64,000 nt of DNA from CAWATZ01 sp963784995 (GTDB lineage: Bacteria > Planctomycetota > Planctomycetia > Gemmatales > Gemmataceae): assembly GCA_963784995.1 (NCBI GenBank), contig CAWATZ010000002.1, forward strand, positions 310,001 to 374,000. Direction: 5' to 3'. The notes beneath the pieces are model-generated. The model saw only the letters and a list, made by a program, of their open reading frames with translations. It was not told where the DNA came from and ran no database searches. Each line of letters starts with the position of its first letter. The first letter of the stretch is position 1. Shown one piece after another: positions 25,095-33,895 of the stretch. The position numbers were made by a program, and so were the translations under genes.

Positions 25095-27821
25095 GTGTCC
25101 TCTGCTCGCATCGCTTTGCTTGTCGCTCTGCTGGCCGGTCCGATCCTTCTGGCCCAGCAATCCACTCAGCCGAAGGCCCCCGCCAAACCAACCAAGGAAC
25201 AGATCGCCCGGCTGATCGCGCAGCTGGGCAACGACGACTTCGAGGCCCGCGAGGAGGCGACAAAGAAACTGTGGGAGGCCGGCGACGTCGCGGAGCCGGC
25301 CCTGCAAGAGGCGGCCAAGAGCGATGACGCCGAGGTCAGCCGGCGGGCCAAGGACCTGCTCGACAAGTTCAAGTGGGGCATCTACCCCAACACCCCCCAG
25401 GCCGTGGTGGAGATGATCACGCGCTACCAGGGGGGAGAACACACGGTCGTCGGCAGCTTGCTGGCGGCGGGGCCTCCTGGCTGCCGGGCCATAATCAAGA
25501 TCGCCGCCCTGGAGCAAAACCCGGAAGTCCGGAAGGAGGTCCTGAACCAGATCAATCTGGGCTTGCCCCGCACTCTCCCCCTGCTGTTGGCCGAGAATGA
25601 CCACGCCACCCTGGAGACCCTGCTGGCCGCGTGCCTGGAGTCCGCGGGCAAGCCGGGCCTGAGCCATGCCGTCGCCTACTGGCTGCTCCGCGGCCAGCTT
25701 GACCAGAAGATCGCGCATTACAAGGCCCTCGAAGCCAAGGGGGGCAAGGTCAAGGACACCGCCGAGATCCTCGCTTACCTGTACCGGGCCAAGGGCGACA
25801 TCCCGGCCGCTACCGAGGCCGCCCGGAAGGCCGAGCGCAACGACCTGGTCGAGGCCCTCCGCTTCGAGAGCGGCGACTGGAAGGAACTGGCGCGGTCGCC
25901 GGTCGTGCTGGACACCCATCGGGAGATCGAGAGGCTCGGTTATCGGCTGGCCTACCAGCGCCTGGCGGGCGACAAGAAGGAGGCCGAGGAGACCGTGGCC
26001 CAGGTCCGCAAGCTGGTCGATCCGTTCAAGGGCGAGGAGGAGCAACTGTTCGACGTCGCCAAGGTGCTGTTCATCAACCGCCGGCCCAGGGAAGCGCTGG
26101 AAATCCTGGGCAAGAGCGACGCCAACGCCCCGGCCATTTTCGAGATTTTGGCGGCCCAGCAGAAACATCGGGAGGCCCTGGCCCTGGTCGAGAAGGCGAA
26201 GGCGGCCCTGAACAACGTCAAGGACGAGATGGCAAAGAAGCGGGCCGCCGCCGTCGTGGCCCGGCTGGAGATTCTCCAGGCCCGCACTCTCTTCGGCCTG
26301 GGCGAAACGGAGAAAGCCCGGCAAATCTTTGGCCGGCTGGGCGAGAAGATCAAGGCGGACGGGGCCGCCCTCAAGTCCGAGGACGATCATTCCTGGTTTG
26401 AGTTGCTGATCGAGTCGGAGGTCCGTGTCGGTCTGACCGACGACGCCTTCGAGCACGCCGCCCTGGTGCTGGCCCTGTCGGGCGACCAGGGCTGGCCGAG
26501 CCGGCTCTTTTCCAGACTCTTCCCCGGCCGGGGCGAGACCGCCGAGGCGCTCTGGGCCGCCCTCCAGGCCCTGTTCCCGCTCGACGGCGTCCTGCCCGCC
26601 AACCTGAAACGGCTGCGCGAGCTCATGACCGGCCAGACACCGCGAAAGGACCTGGCACTCTGGATCGGCAACGCGACGGCCGCATTCAAAAACAAGAGCG
26701 AGGAAAGCGAAAGCTGGCTGCTGGCCCTGGCCGAGGCGGCGCTGGCGTGCAAGCAGGAAGACCTGGCGAAGCAGTGTCTGGAGAAGGGAGGCGGTCCCCG
26801 CTCGCTGATCAAGCAGGGCGACCTCTGTGCCGGGAAGAAGGAATGGGAGCAGGCGGCGCGCTTCTATTACCAGGCCTGGGAGAAGGACCTGGGGCTGGAC
26901 GTCAGCAATCCGCGTTCGCTGTTCAAGGCCAACGTCTCGCAGGCCTTGCCCCTGTACCTGAGCGGCAAGGCGCTGGTGCAGGCGGGCAAGCAGAAGGAAG
27001 GCAAACAGCGCATGGAACAGTCCCACTGGATGCCGCTGGGCAATGAGATGGACCGCTCCTCCTTCTGCGATTCCCTCTCCAGGCGCGGCGAGTCGGAGGC
27101 CGTGCGCCGCGAAATCGACCTGATGCAGCGTCTGAGCCAGCCCGGCTCCTACTACGCCGGCGACGCCATGCGGCGCGCCGCCCTGGACGCCTATCAGCAC
27201 AAGGACCTGCTCCGCTCGGCCGACTATCAGGAGCGGGCCATGCTGCGAGTGCTGCGGAGTTACGTCAAATTCGTCGCCCAGTCGGCCTACGTCGGCGTCC
27301 CCGCGATGATCGACCGGCAGCGGGCCAGCGGTCTGCTGGCCGCCGGCAAGTTCGACGAGGCGATGGCACTGGTCGCCCAGTGTCAGGAGATGCTGCCCGG
27401 CAACGTGGACCTGGTCATCGCGGTGGTGCCGGCGCTGGAGAAGCGCGGCAAGACCAGGGAGGCCGACCAGCTGTTCCATAAGAGTGTTGCGGTCTACGAG
27501 GAGCTGTGCTCGGCCTATCCGAAATGTGCCTCGGCGCACAACAGCATCGCCTGGACCGCGGCCTGCTGCCGGCGCGACCTCGACAACGCCCTGGAGCATG
27601 CCCGCAAGGCGGTCGAGCTGGCGCCGAAGAACGCCGGGCACCTGGACACGCTGTCCGAGGTTTACTTCCAGCGCGGCGACAAGGCCAAGGCAATCGAGAT
27701 CGAGAAGAAGGTGATCGAGCTGGAGCCGGGCCGAGCGTATTTCCGCAAGCAGCTGAAACGGCTCGAAGCCGGCGATCCCAAGGCGCCGTTGCCTCCGGAA
27801 GCGGACGAGGAGGAGGATTGA
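25095..27821 (+). CDS. Large secreted HEAT-like/TPR repeat protein
   Basis: A 908-residue protein from a GTG start at 25095, preceded by AGGAGG. The N-terminus has a signal segment (MSSARIALLVALLAGPILL) and the same HEAT-like domain as the upstream WD40 gene (KEQIARLIAQLGNDDFEARE). The rest is helical repeats, with recognisable TPRs at the C-terminus (SAHNSIAWTAACCRRDLDNA, AGHLDTLSEVYFQRGDKAKA) and an acidic tail (EADEEED). Probably an exported scaffold protein; no enzyme domain is seen. The pair with the WD40 gene looks like one ancestral N-terminus fused to two different repeat domains. Confidence 0.85.
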   Translation: MSSARIALLVALLAGPILLAQQSTQPKAPAKPTKEQIARLIAQLGNDDFEAREEATKKLWEAGDVAEPALQEAAKSDDAEVSRRAKDLLDKFKWGIYPNTPQAVVEMITRYQGGEHTVVGSLLAAGPPGCRAIIKIAALEQNPEVRKEVLNQINLGLPRTLPLLLAENDHATLETLLAACLESAGKPGLSHAVAYWLLRGQLDQKIAHYKALEAKGGKVKDTAEILAYLYRAKGDIPAATEAARKAERNDLVEALRFESGDWKELARSPVVLDTHREIERLGYRLAYQRLAGDKKEAEETVAQVRKLVDPFKGEEEQLFDVAKVLFINRRPREALEILGKSDANAPAIFEILAAQQKHREALALVEKAKAALNNVKDEMAKKRAAAVVARLEILQARTLFGLGETEKARQIFGRLGEKIKADGAALKSEDDHSWFELLIESEVRVGLTDDAFEHAALVLALSGDQGWPSRLFSRLFPGRGETAEALWAALQALFPLDGVLPANLKRLRELMTGQTPRKDLALWIGNATAAFKNKSEESESWLLALAEAALACKQEDLAKQCLEKGGGPRSLIKQGDLCAGKKEWEQAARFYYQAWEKDLGLDVSNPRSLFKANVSQALPLYLSGKALVQAGKQKEGKQRMEQSHWMPLGNEMDRSSFCDSLSRRGESEAVRREIDLMQRLSQPGSYYAGDAMRRAALDAYQHKDLLRSADYQERAMLRVLRSYVKFVAQSAYVGVPAMIDRQRASGLLAAGKFDEAMALVAQCQEMLPGNVDLVIAVVPALEKRGKTREADQLFHKSVAVYEELCSAYPKCASAHNSIAWTAACCRRDLDNALEHARKAVELAPKNAGHLDTLSEVYFQRGDKAKAIEIEKKVIELEPGRAYFRKQLKRLEAGDPKAPLPPEADEEED

Positions 27822-27822
27822 G

Positions 27823-27987
27823 CCCCGTGGGTGCGCGGTCCCGTGGGTGCGCGGTCCCGTGGGTGCGCTGCGCGACCCACGGCTGGGATACGTAACCCCT
27901 TCGGGGTAAGGACAGGGCCTCCGTTGTCTTTCTACCCCGAAGGGGTTGCATAACCCAGCCGTGGGTCTGCGCAGCGCACCCACGGGG
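27823..27987. repeat. Family D inverted repeat with tandem gtgggtgcgc units
   Basis: About 55-bp arms: left roughly 27853-27907 and right roughly 27933-27987, pairing with a few mismatches. Outside the left arm are two extra tandem copies of a gtgggtgcgcggtccc unit. It fills nearly the whole gap between the TPR gene (stop at 27821) and the convergent tatC gene (stop at 27999). Related single arm at 13481-13532. Confidence 0.85.
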
Positions 27988-27998
27988 ACTTCGCCGCC

Positions 27999-29340
27999 TC
28001 ACACCTCCACCATCTCCTCCGGATCGGGCATTTCCAGGTCCGAAGTCGGTTTGGGGACCATCTTGCACATCAGGATGCCCAGTCCGTACAGGCCCCACAT
28101 CGGCAGAGCCAGCAGGAACATGCTCAGCGGGTCGGGCGACGCCTGGAAGAAGCCCGACAGGATCAGCAGCACAAAGATCACGATCTTCCAGTAGCGGACG
28201 TAGAAATCGACCGACAGAATGCCGAAGCGGTCCAGGGCGAACATCACCAGCGGCAGCTGGAAGGCGACGCCGAAAATCACCGGCATCATGATGGCGAAGC
28301 TCAGCCACTCGGTCAGCCGCAGGTCCGGCTCGATGTTCAGCCAGGCGTTGAAGTTCAGCAGGTAATGGATGCCGATGGGCAGGATGAAGTAACATAGGGT
28401 CACCCCGGCCAGGAACAGGCCGACGCTGAGCGGCAAGTAGTAGTTCACCAGCCGTTTCTCCTCCGGGTACAGCCCGGCGGAGATGAACTGCCAGATCTGA
28501 TAGAAGATCCACGGACTGGCCACGATGACGCCCAGATAGAAGCCGATCTTCATCCAGATGATGATGGTTTCGGTGATGCTCAGGGTGCGGCAGAATGGAC
28601 GGGTTGCTGATGTCATGATAAGCAGGGTACAGTTTATCCCAGACTTCCGCTGGAGGGAACGACAGGATCAGGGAGCGGGTGTCATCGGGCCAGGGAGCGT
28701 CGTCCTTGATCCAGGCGGTTAGCCGAGCGAGCGCTGGCTCCGACACTTCCACCCTGGGATGCTTGGTCAGTTTGCCTTCCCGGCGAATGGCCTGCAACAG
28801 CAAGCTCTGCTCCGGATCCTCCGGATCAATGCCTTTTCCCAACTGACCTCCCTTGAGCAGGGCCTGACGCGAATCCAGACGCAGGCCGCCTTTCTGCTCC
28901 GTGGGGCCGTGGCAGGACCGACATTGCCGCAGCGTCGGGTAGAAGCGATCGAAGGTCTCGATGTCCTCGGGATGATTCAGGGCTTCCTTTTTGATGTCCA
29001 GGACCTGGTACACTTCGTAGCGACCGACCTCAAACGGGACTGGCTGGGGCTGGTTGAGCATGACCAGAGGACCTGCTCTGTTGGCTGCCATTTCCTCGCG
29101 CAGTTCCTTCATCTTGCGATCCACACGCTGCTGGTGGAACACTTTCAGCTGTTGTTCGACCGGGTAGGAGATGAAGCTCATGGCCGGCGCCGCCAGGAAA
29201 AATCCCACGATCATGCCCAGCAGCAGGCCCTTGATCGCCCGCCACAGGGCAATGCGCAGCTCCTCGATGTGGTCTCCCAGAGACATCCGCGTCGGGGCAA
29301 AATAGTCGTCGGCATCATCGAAATCGGTCTGGCGATTCAT
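27999..29340 (-). CDS. tatC: TatC with a PSCyt1 cytochrome-like insert; frameshifted near 28590
   Basis: N-terminal part from the ATG at 29340: cytosolic start, then MSLGDHIEELRIALWRAIKG and the first membrane helix, as in TatC of the twin-arginine translocase. The next region would be the first periplasmic loop. It is expanded and contains CRSCHGPTEQKGGLRLDSRQ, GKGIDPEDPEQSLLLQAIRR and LARLTAWIKDDAPWP, the pattern of a planctomycete cytochrome c (PSCyt1, PF07635). Helices 2-6 follow in another frame (TLSITETIIIWMKIGFYLGV to MVPKPTSDLEMPDPEE). The shift lies near 28580-28600. Either two polypeptides are made (a second ATG is at 28616), or this is an error or a decaying gene. Confidence 0.8.
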
Positions 29341-29670
29341 CGGATAACCTCAGCTCGGGGGTCAATGCAATCGGTAGCCACGCTTCGCCGAAGCGTGGGT
29401 CATTCACTTCTTGGGGGATTGGGATCAGCTGGGCACGGAGAAATCCCCTCGCCGCGGACAGCGGTGAACCGGGTCCGGGTTGTGGAGGTTTCTGGGCCCC
29501 ACTGCGCGTTGACAGGGAAGCGGAAACCGGCGGGTCACGTTCAGGTCAGGTTGGTCGGCCCGGGCGTGAACCCCCGGGCCCCTTCCCTTTTAGCTTAGGC
29601 AATCCGGCCGGATTTGCAATGGGTTTCGGCCGGCAATTTGGCTATAACAGCAAAGTCGCCCGGCAGGCCG
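29341..29670. other. 330-bp intergenic region
   Basis: Separates divergent genes. It holds a GC-rich stretch with no convincing reading frame, a small hairpin near 29562 (gggcgtgaacccccgggccc) and a TATAAC box at 29643-29648 that could serve the plus-strand gene. Nothing else recognised. Confidence 0.5.
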
Positions 29671-29955
29671 ATGAACGGAGGCAATCCCTTGAGCGAGCAA
29701 CCGACGCCTATCGACCCGGACCAGGAGGCGCAGACCACGGAGCTGCTGCGCGTCTGGTTCGTCAACCAGGAGATGGAATGCACTCTCTCTCCGGTGGCGT
29801 TCGACGACCCGGCCGACTGGGGCATGGTCCTGGCGGACCTGGCCCGCTACGTCGCCCGGGGCCTGGAAGAAATGGAAGGCAAGGATTATCAGAAGACCCT
29901 TGAGCTGATCGCGGACACCTTCCACAAGGAAATCGCCAACCCCCCCGAACCATGA
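29671..29955 (+). CDS. DUF5076 domain protein
   Basis: A 94-residue protein with the DUF5076 pattern ELLRVWFVNQEMECTLSPVAF followed by DWGMVLADLARYVARGLEEM. Function unknown; the family is small, cytosolic and often found in bacteria with large genomes. Two starts are possible: the ATG at 29671, or a TTG at 29689 that has a perfect GGAGG eight bases before it. The TTG gives an 88-residue protein that still contains the whole domain. The stop overlaps the next start by four bases (ATGA), indicating translational coupling. Confidence 0.75.
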   Translation: MNGGNPLSEQPTPIDPDQEAQTTELLRVWFVNQEMECTLSPVAFDDPADWGMVLADLARYVARGLEEMEGKDYQKTLELIADTFHKEIANPPEP

Positions 29956-30437
29956 GCGCAGCCACGGCCCTGTTACAGCAGGACTGGACCGGCGAATTGC
30001 TCTTTGCCGTCCAGGGCCACCACCCTGCCGGCGACCCCGCCCGCCTGGCCGCGCTGTCGCTGCAGCTGGGCCAGCGCTGGCTGACCCTGCACCTCGACCC
30101 GGAGAGCGAGCCGCAACTGCGCCTGGCACACGGCCGCTGGACGCCGCCGGAAGAGCTGGAGATGGTCTGTCAGGACCTGTCGAAACAGGACCCCTTCGCG
30201 CGCTTTCTGCACTGCCCGCTCTACAGCTGGTGGCTGATGCAGGGCGAGCTGGGCGATTGGGACGGGCTGATGCTGGCGTTTGCCCGCGATCAGGGCCTGA
30301 TCGTGCTGAACCAGCCGGGCGGGCTGGAGGTGCTGGCGGTCAGCGCCTCCGCATTGAGGAACGGGATCAGCTTCCTCTTCTCAGCAGGCTCACGAGTTTT
30401 TCTCCCGAACGGAGCAGCCAGCGGATGCCGTTTTTGA
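29952..30437 (+). CDS. Unrecognised protein coupled to the DUF5076 gene
   Basis: A 161-residue cytosolic protein (MSAATALLQQDWTGELLFAV). It overlaps the DUF5076 stop by four bases, so it is very likely expressed with it. A pattern of strands and Trp-containing helices (LGQRWLTLHLD, CPLYSWWLMQGELGDWDGLM) suggests one compact domain of about 135 residues. The last 25 residues overlap the end of the convergent glycosyltransferase by 71 bp and are probably extra sequence gained when an earlier stop was lost. No function can be given. Confidence 0.65.
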   Translation: MSAATALLQQDWTGELLFAVQGHHPAGDPARLAALSLQLGQRWLTLHLDPESEPQLRLAHGRWTPPEELEMVCQDLSKQDPFARFLHCPLYSWWLMQGELGDWDGLMLAFARDQGLIVLNQPGGLEVLAVSASALRNGISFLFSAGSRVFLPNGAASGCRF

Positions 30438-32670
30438 GCCTGGGCGAGACGTGGAACAGGGCTTCAATGCCGTCGGCGATCCGGAAGCGCAGGGACTTGA
30501 GGACCTGGTGGAGGTAAAGGTTCCGCTTCTGCATGCCGAGCAGGGCGCTCCACAGGGCGATGCGCTCCGCGGTGGGCAGCGGGCCGGCCTGGAGCATCTG
30601 GCGAATGGCCCGCTGGTGGTTGAGGTAGTTGTTCGTCACCTTCGACCAGCCGGAGTCCAGGTGACGGTAGCAGAACAGGTAGTCGGGCAGCACGTCGATC
30701 CGGTGGCCGGCATTGACCAGCTTGATGAAGAGTTCCTGGTCCTCCCAGGAGCTGTCGCGATCGATCTCGTAGCCGCCCACCGCCCGTAAGGCCTTGGTCC
30801 GGAAGAGGGCGCTGGCATCGCCGTAGACGTTGCGGTCGGCCGCCAGCACGTGGGGCCCGCCGGTGGGCCGGTAGGCGTAGGGGAAAACGTGCCGCCGCAG
30901 CTCCTCCTCGGTGCGGAAGGCCAGGTAGAAACAGGTGATGGCGCTGAGGTCGGGATTGTGGTGCATGGCGGCGACAAAGCGCTCGACCATGTTGGGGCAA
31001 GCCAGGTTGTCCGCATCCAGGGTGAGGAAGAAGTTGCCGTGGGCCTCGGCCAGGGCGCGGTTGCGGGTGGCGCCAATGCCGGCGTTCTCCTGGGTGAGGA
31101 AGCGGAACTGCGGATAGCGGGCCTGCTGTTCAGCGAAGACCTGCTGCGCCCGCGGATCGGTGGAGCCGTCGTTGATGACAATCACTTCGAGGTGGGGGTA
31201 CGTTTGCGCTGCCAGGGAGGCCAGGGCCTGGGGCAGGTAATCGCCGTGGTTGTGGTAGGCGACGCCGACCGTTACCAGGCTTGGTGGGGGCGGCTCGGCG
31301 TCCAGGAGTTGCTCACAAGCCCGAAGCGCCAGCGTCGGGATCAAGCAATCCCGGCGCTGGCGCTTCGGGCTTGTGTCCGGCCGCTCTGTGGCCAGGAAGC
31401 GAAGGTAATCGTCGGCAATCTGCTCGTTGATGCGGGGTCCGTCGGTCTGCTCCTGGCACCGGGCGAGGAGGGGCCGCGGGTCGCTCGACCCTGGATCAAG
31501 CACGCCCCGCAGACAGCGGAGCAGGTCGCGCGGGGTCGGGTCGAAGAGCAGACGCTCCCGGGCCTCCGGGTCGCTCACCAGCTCGGCGATGCCGCCCACC
31601 CGGGCGGCGCAGAAGGGGATGCCGTTGCTGAGACATTCGAGGAGGGCGAAGGGCGTGTCGTCCAGCAGCGAAGGGATGACGGCCAGCCGATGGCCCGCCG
31701 CCAGGTAACGCAGGGCCTGCTCCCGGTTGTACTCGGTCAGCGCGGTCCAGGGCCGGCCGCGCAGCCGCGCCTTGACGTGGTTCATGACCGGAGTGCCGCA
31801 GCTGAGCGAGCCTGGCTGACCCAGGAAGGTCACGCGCACCGTGGGCGGCAGCTGCTGGACGGCCTGGAGGAAGACCTCCAGGCCCTTCCGCGTTTCCAGC
31901 CGGCCGAAAAAGACCAGTTCGGGCGTGCCGTCCCGGGGTCGGTCGCTGGGGACGCAGGTGGGCTCCGGGAATGGGAACGGGCTGACCTGGGCGTCGGAGC
32001 GGACGGCCCAGCCGACCTCGCGGGCGTGTTCCAGCTGGGAGCGGCAGGAACTGACCTGGAAGTCGGCATGCTCGAACGAGTAGCGCTCCAGGTAATCCTG
32101 CTCCAGGTCCACCAGGTCCCGGATCCACTGGCGATTGCCGTCGCGCCGCCACTGGCTGGAGCCGTGCAGGCGGACCAGCATGAGCAGGTCGGTGAAGGCC
32201 AGGCCCATCCGCCGGGCCTGGAGGGAGCGAAAACCCAGGCCGCCCCAGTCGGCGAACTCGACCAGGTCAAAGCGGTGCCGGGCGTGCAGCTGCTCCAGGG
32301 CGTGGGAGACGTATTCGCTGAGCCGGAGGTTGGGAAAGCCGAAGCAGCCGGGCGCCCGCACAAACGCGGACGGCTCGAATCTCTCCAGGGTGGACCAGCC
32401 GATACCGGACTGGGTCAGCTGCTCGACCACGGCGGTTTCGGTCTGCCGGCGCCGCCGGCCTGCCGGCGCCTGCTGTTGGCGGCCGCAGCTCAGAAGGTGG
32501 ACGTACCAGCCCCGGCCGGCCAGCAGGTGGGCCAGCAGCCAGTGGTGCGTGCCGATCGAACTGTGGCCCATCAGCTCGTCAGGGCTGCTGCCGACCAGGC
32601 AGAGGGACGGACGGGTTGCGGACGCCGGCCTGCCGGCACACTGGACTGGCTGCGGATCTGCTCGAAGCAC
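30367..32670 (-). CDS. Two-domain glycosyltransferase (GT4 + GT2)
   Basis: A 767-residue protein. Residues 20-420 are a GT4-type glycosyltransferase: first strand SLCLVGSSPDELMGHSSIG, then ELVFFGRLETRKGLEVFLQA and IPSLLDDTPFALLECLSNGI. Residues 465-700 are a GT-A family 2 domain: TVGVAYHNHGDYLPQALASL, IVINDGSTDPRAQ, DADNLACPNM, and a WEDQELFIKL acceptor motif. A palindromic element is translated in frame between the domains (residues about 432-453). The start at 32670 overlaps the mutase gene by 100 bp but is needed to keep the first beta-strand; an ATG at 32571 forming TGATG with the mutase stop is an alternative. Probably assembles surface polysaccharide. Confidence 0.88.
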   Translation of the reverse strand: MLRADPQPVQCAGRPASATRPSLCLVGSSPDELMGHSSIGTHHWLLAHLLAGRGWYVHLLSCGRQQQAPAGRRRRQTETAVVEQLTQSGIGWSTLERFEPSAFVRAPGCFGFPNLRLSEYVSHALEQLHARHRFDLVEFADWGGLGFRSLQARRMGLAFTDLLMLVRLHGSSQWRRDGNRQWIRDLVDLEQDYLERYSFEHADFQVSSCRSQLEHAREVGWAVRSDAQVSPFPFPEPTCVPSDRPRDGTPELVFFGRLETRKGLEVFLQAVQQLPPTVRVTFLGQPGSLSCGTPVMNHVKARLRGRPWTALTEYNREQALRYLAAGHRLAVIPSLLDDTPFALLECLSNGIPFCAARVGGIAELVSDPEARERLLFDPTPRDLLRCLRGVLDPGSSDPRPLLARCQEQTDGPRINEQIADDYLRFLATERPDTSPKRQRRDCLIPTLALRACEQLLDAEPPPPSLVTVGVAYHNHGDYLPQALASLAAQTYPHLEVIVINDGSTDPRAQQVFAEQQARYPQFRFLTQENAGIGATRNRALAEAHGNFFLTLDADNLACPNMVERFVAAMHHNPDLSAITCFYLAFRTEEELRRHVFPYAYRPTGGPHVLAADRNVYGDASALFRTKALRAVGGYEIDRDSSWEDQELFIKLVNAGHRIDVLPDYLFCYRHLDSGWSKVTNNYLNHQRAIRQMLQAGPLPTAERIALWSALLGMQKRNLYLHQVLKSLRFRIADGIEALFHVSPRLKNGIRWLLRSGEKLVSLLRRGS
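31314..31375. repeat. In-frame palindrome inside the glycosyltransferase gene (family H)
   Basis: Arms 31314-31340 and 31349-31375 (27 bp, one mismatch, 8-base loop; cacaagcccgaagcgccagc). It encodes about 21 residues including SPKRQRRDCLIPTLALRACE, exactly in the linker between the GT4 and GT2 domains, with no stop codon. Confidence 0.9.
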
Positions 32671-33755
32671 TTGAGGGCCTCCCCAATGACCTCGTCCGTG
32701 TTGAAGTAGTGATACTGCGCCAGCCGGCCGCAGAAGTAAACGCGCCGCCGCCGGGTCTCCTCCTCGGCCAGGGCGCGATAGCGGTTGTACTGCTCCCGGG
32801 CGGCTGGCGTCGGCATGGGGTAGTACGGTTCGCCCGTGGCCGTGGGAATCTCATAGCTGACCACCGTCTCGGGGTGCTGCTGCCCGGTGACGTGCTTGAT
32901 CTCCACCGAGCGCGTGCAGGGGTGCTCGTTGGGGTAGTTGATCTGGACGCACGGCTGAACGAACGGCTTCTGGTACGTGGCCCACTCGAACTGCAGGGAG
33001 CGATACGGCAGCTTGCCGAAGCGGTGCCCAAAGTAGGCGTCGATGGGTCCGGTGTATACGGTGGCCCGGCGCGGCACCACGAGGTGGCGCACCTCCTCGA
33101 AATCGCAGTCGAGCAGCAGCCGGACGTTGCGGTGGCGGACCATGCGGGCGAACAGGGCCGTGAAGCCGTGGCGCGGCATCATCTGGAAGCGGTGATCGAC
33201 GTAGCGGCAGTCGCGGTCCAGCCGGACCGGGATCCGGCCGCAGACCGACGGGTCCAGCTCGCGCGGATGCAGGCCCCACTGCTTGCGGGTGTAATTGAGG
33301 TAGAACGCCTCGTACAGCTCCCGGCCGACTCGGCTCAGGACGAACTCCTCGGAGTTACGGGGCTGCTCGCAGGGGACGCGCAGGCTGTCGAGCAACTGCT
33401 CGGCCGACCCGGCGTCGAGAGGGCGGCCAAAGAATTGCTCCAGCGTGGTGCGATTGATCGGAAAGGGGAACAGCCGGCCAGCCAGGGAAGCGCGGACCTC
33501 GTAGCGAGCGGGGATCCAGTCCGTGAAGCGCGAGAGATAGCGGACCAGGGCCTCGTCGTTGGTGCGGAAGTAGTGCGGACCGTAGCGGTGAACGAGGACG
33601 CCGTTGGCGTGCGGCGCGTCGTGGCAGTTGCCGGCGAGGTGGGGCCGGCGGTCCACCAGCAGGACCTTCCAGCCCAGGACGCGGGCGGCCCGCTCCGCAA
33701 GGACACAGCCGGCCGGACCAGCGCCGCAGACGAGCAGATCAACGTCATCCAGCAT
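32571..33755 (-). CDS. glf: UDP-galactopyranose mutase
   Basis: A 394-residue flavoenzyme converting UDP-galactopyranose to UDP-galactofuranose. FAD-binding N-terminus LLVCGAGPAGCVLAERAA and LVDRRPHLAGNCHDA; active-site region LVHRYGPHYFRTND; the substrate/FAD residues NYTRKQWG and the C-terminal VYFCGRLAQYHYFNTDEVIG are all present. Cytosolic. The ATG at 33755 is preceded by GGAAGGAA. The stop overlaps the glycosyltransferase coding region, so the two are cotranscribed. This implies galactofuranose in a surface glycan of this bacterium. The last 20 residues (PAGRRPQPVRPS) look like an added tail. Confidence 0.93.
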   Translation of the reverse strand: MLDDVDLLVCGAGPAGCVLAERAARVLGWKVLLVDRRPHLAGNCHDAPHANGVLVHRYGPHYFRTNDEALVRYLSRFTDWIPARYEVRASLAGRLFPFPINRTTLEQFFGRPLDAGSAEQLLDSLRVPCEQPRNSEEFVLSRVGRELYEAFYLNYTRKQWGLHPRELDPSVCGRIPVRLDRDCRYVDHRFQMMPRHGFTALFARMVRHRNVRLLLDCDFEEVRHLVVPRRATVYTGPIDAYFGHRFGKLPYRSLQFEWATYQKPFVQPCVQINYPNEHPCTRSVEIKHVTGQQHPETVVSYEIPTATGEPYYPMPTPAAREQYNRYRALAEEETRRRRVYFCGRLAQYHYFNTDEVIGEALKCFEQIRSQSSVPAGRRPQPVRPSAWSAAALTS

Positions 33756-33804
33756 GGTGTTCCTTCCCTGGAAAACCGGCCTCCCAACATCCTCAGACCC
33801 ACTC

Positions 33805-33886
33805 ACCGCCAGGCGAGCGGCGCGGCGTCAGCCCGCCGGTGAGGGCCGAAACCGGCGGGCTGACGCCGCGCCGCTCGCCTGGCGGT
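33805..33886. repeat. Perfect 36-bp-arm palindrome (family C)
   Basis: Arms 33805-33840 and 33851-33886 are exact reverse complements with a 10-base loop (accgccaggcgagcggcgcg...). It lies between two minus-strand genes, downstream of the sulfotransferase-like stop and upstream of glf. Confidence 0.92.
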
Positions 33887-33895
33887 TAGAGCCAC

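Noticed and set aside
24816..27983. A 1055-codon antisense open frame across the TPR gene
   Set aside because: High GC leaves antisense frames open; composition is low in complexity and the plus-strand TPR protein has a signal peptide and domains.
30850..32709. A 619-codon plus-strand frame over the glycosyltransferase
   Set aside because: Antisense of conserved GT4/GT2 motifs; no independent evidence.
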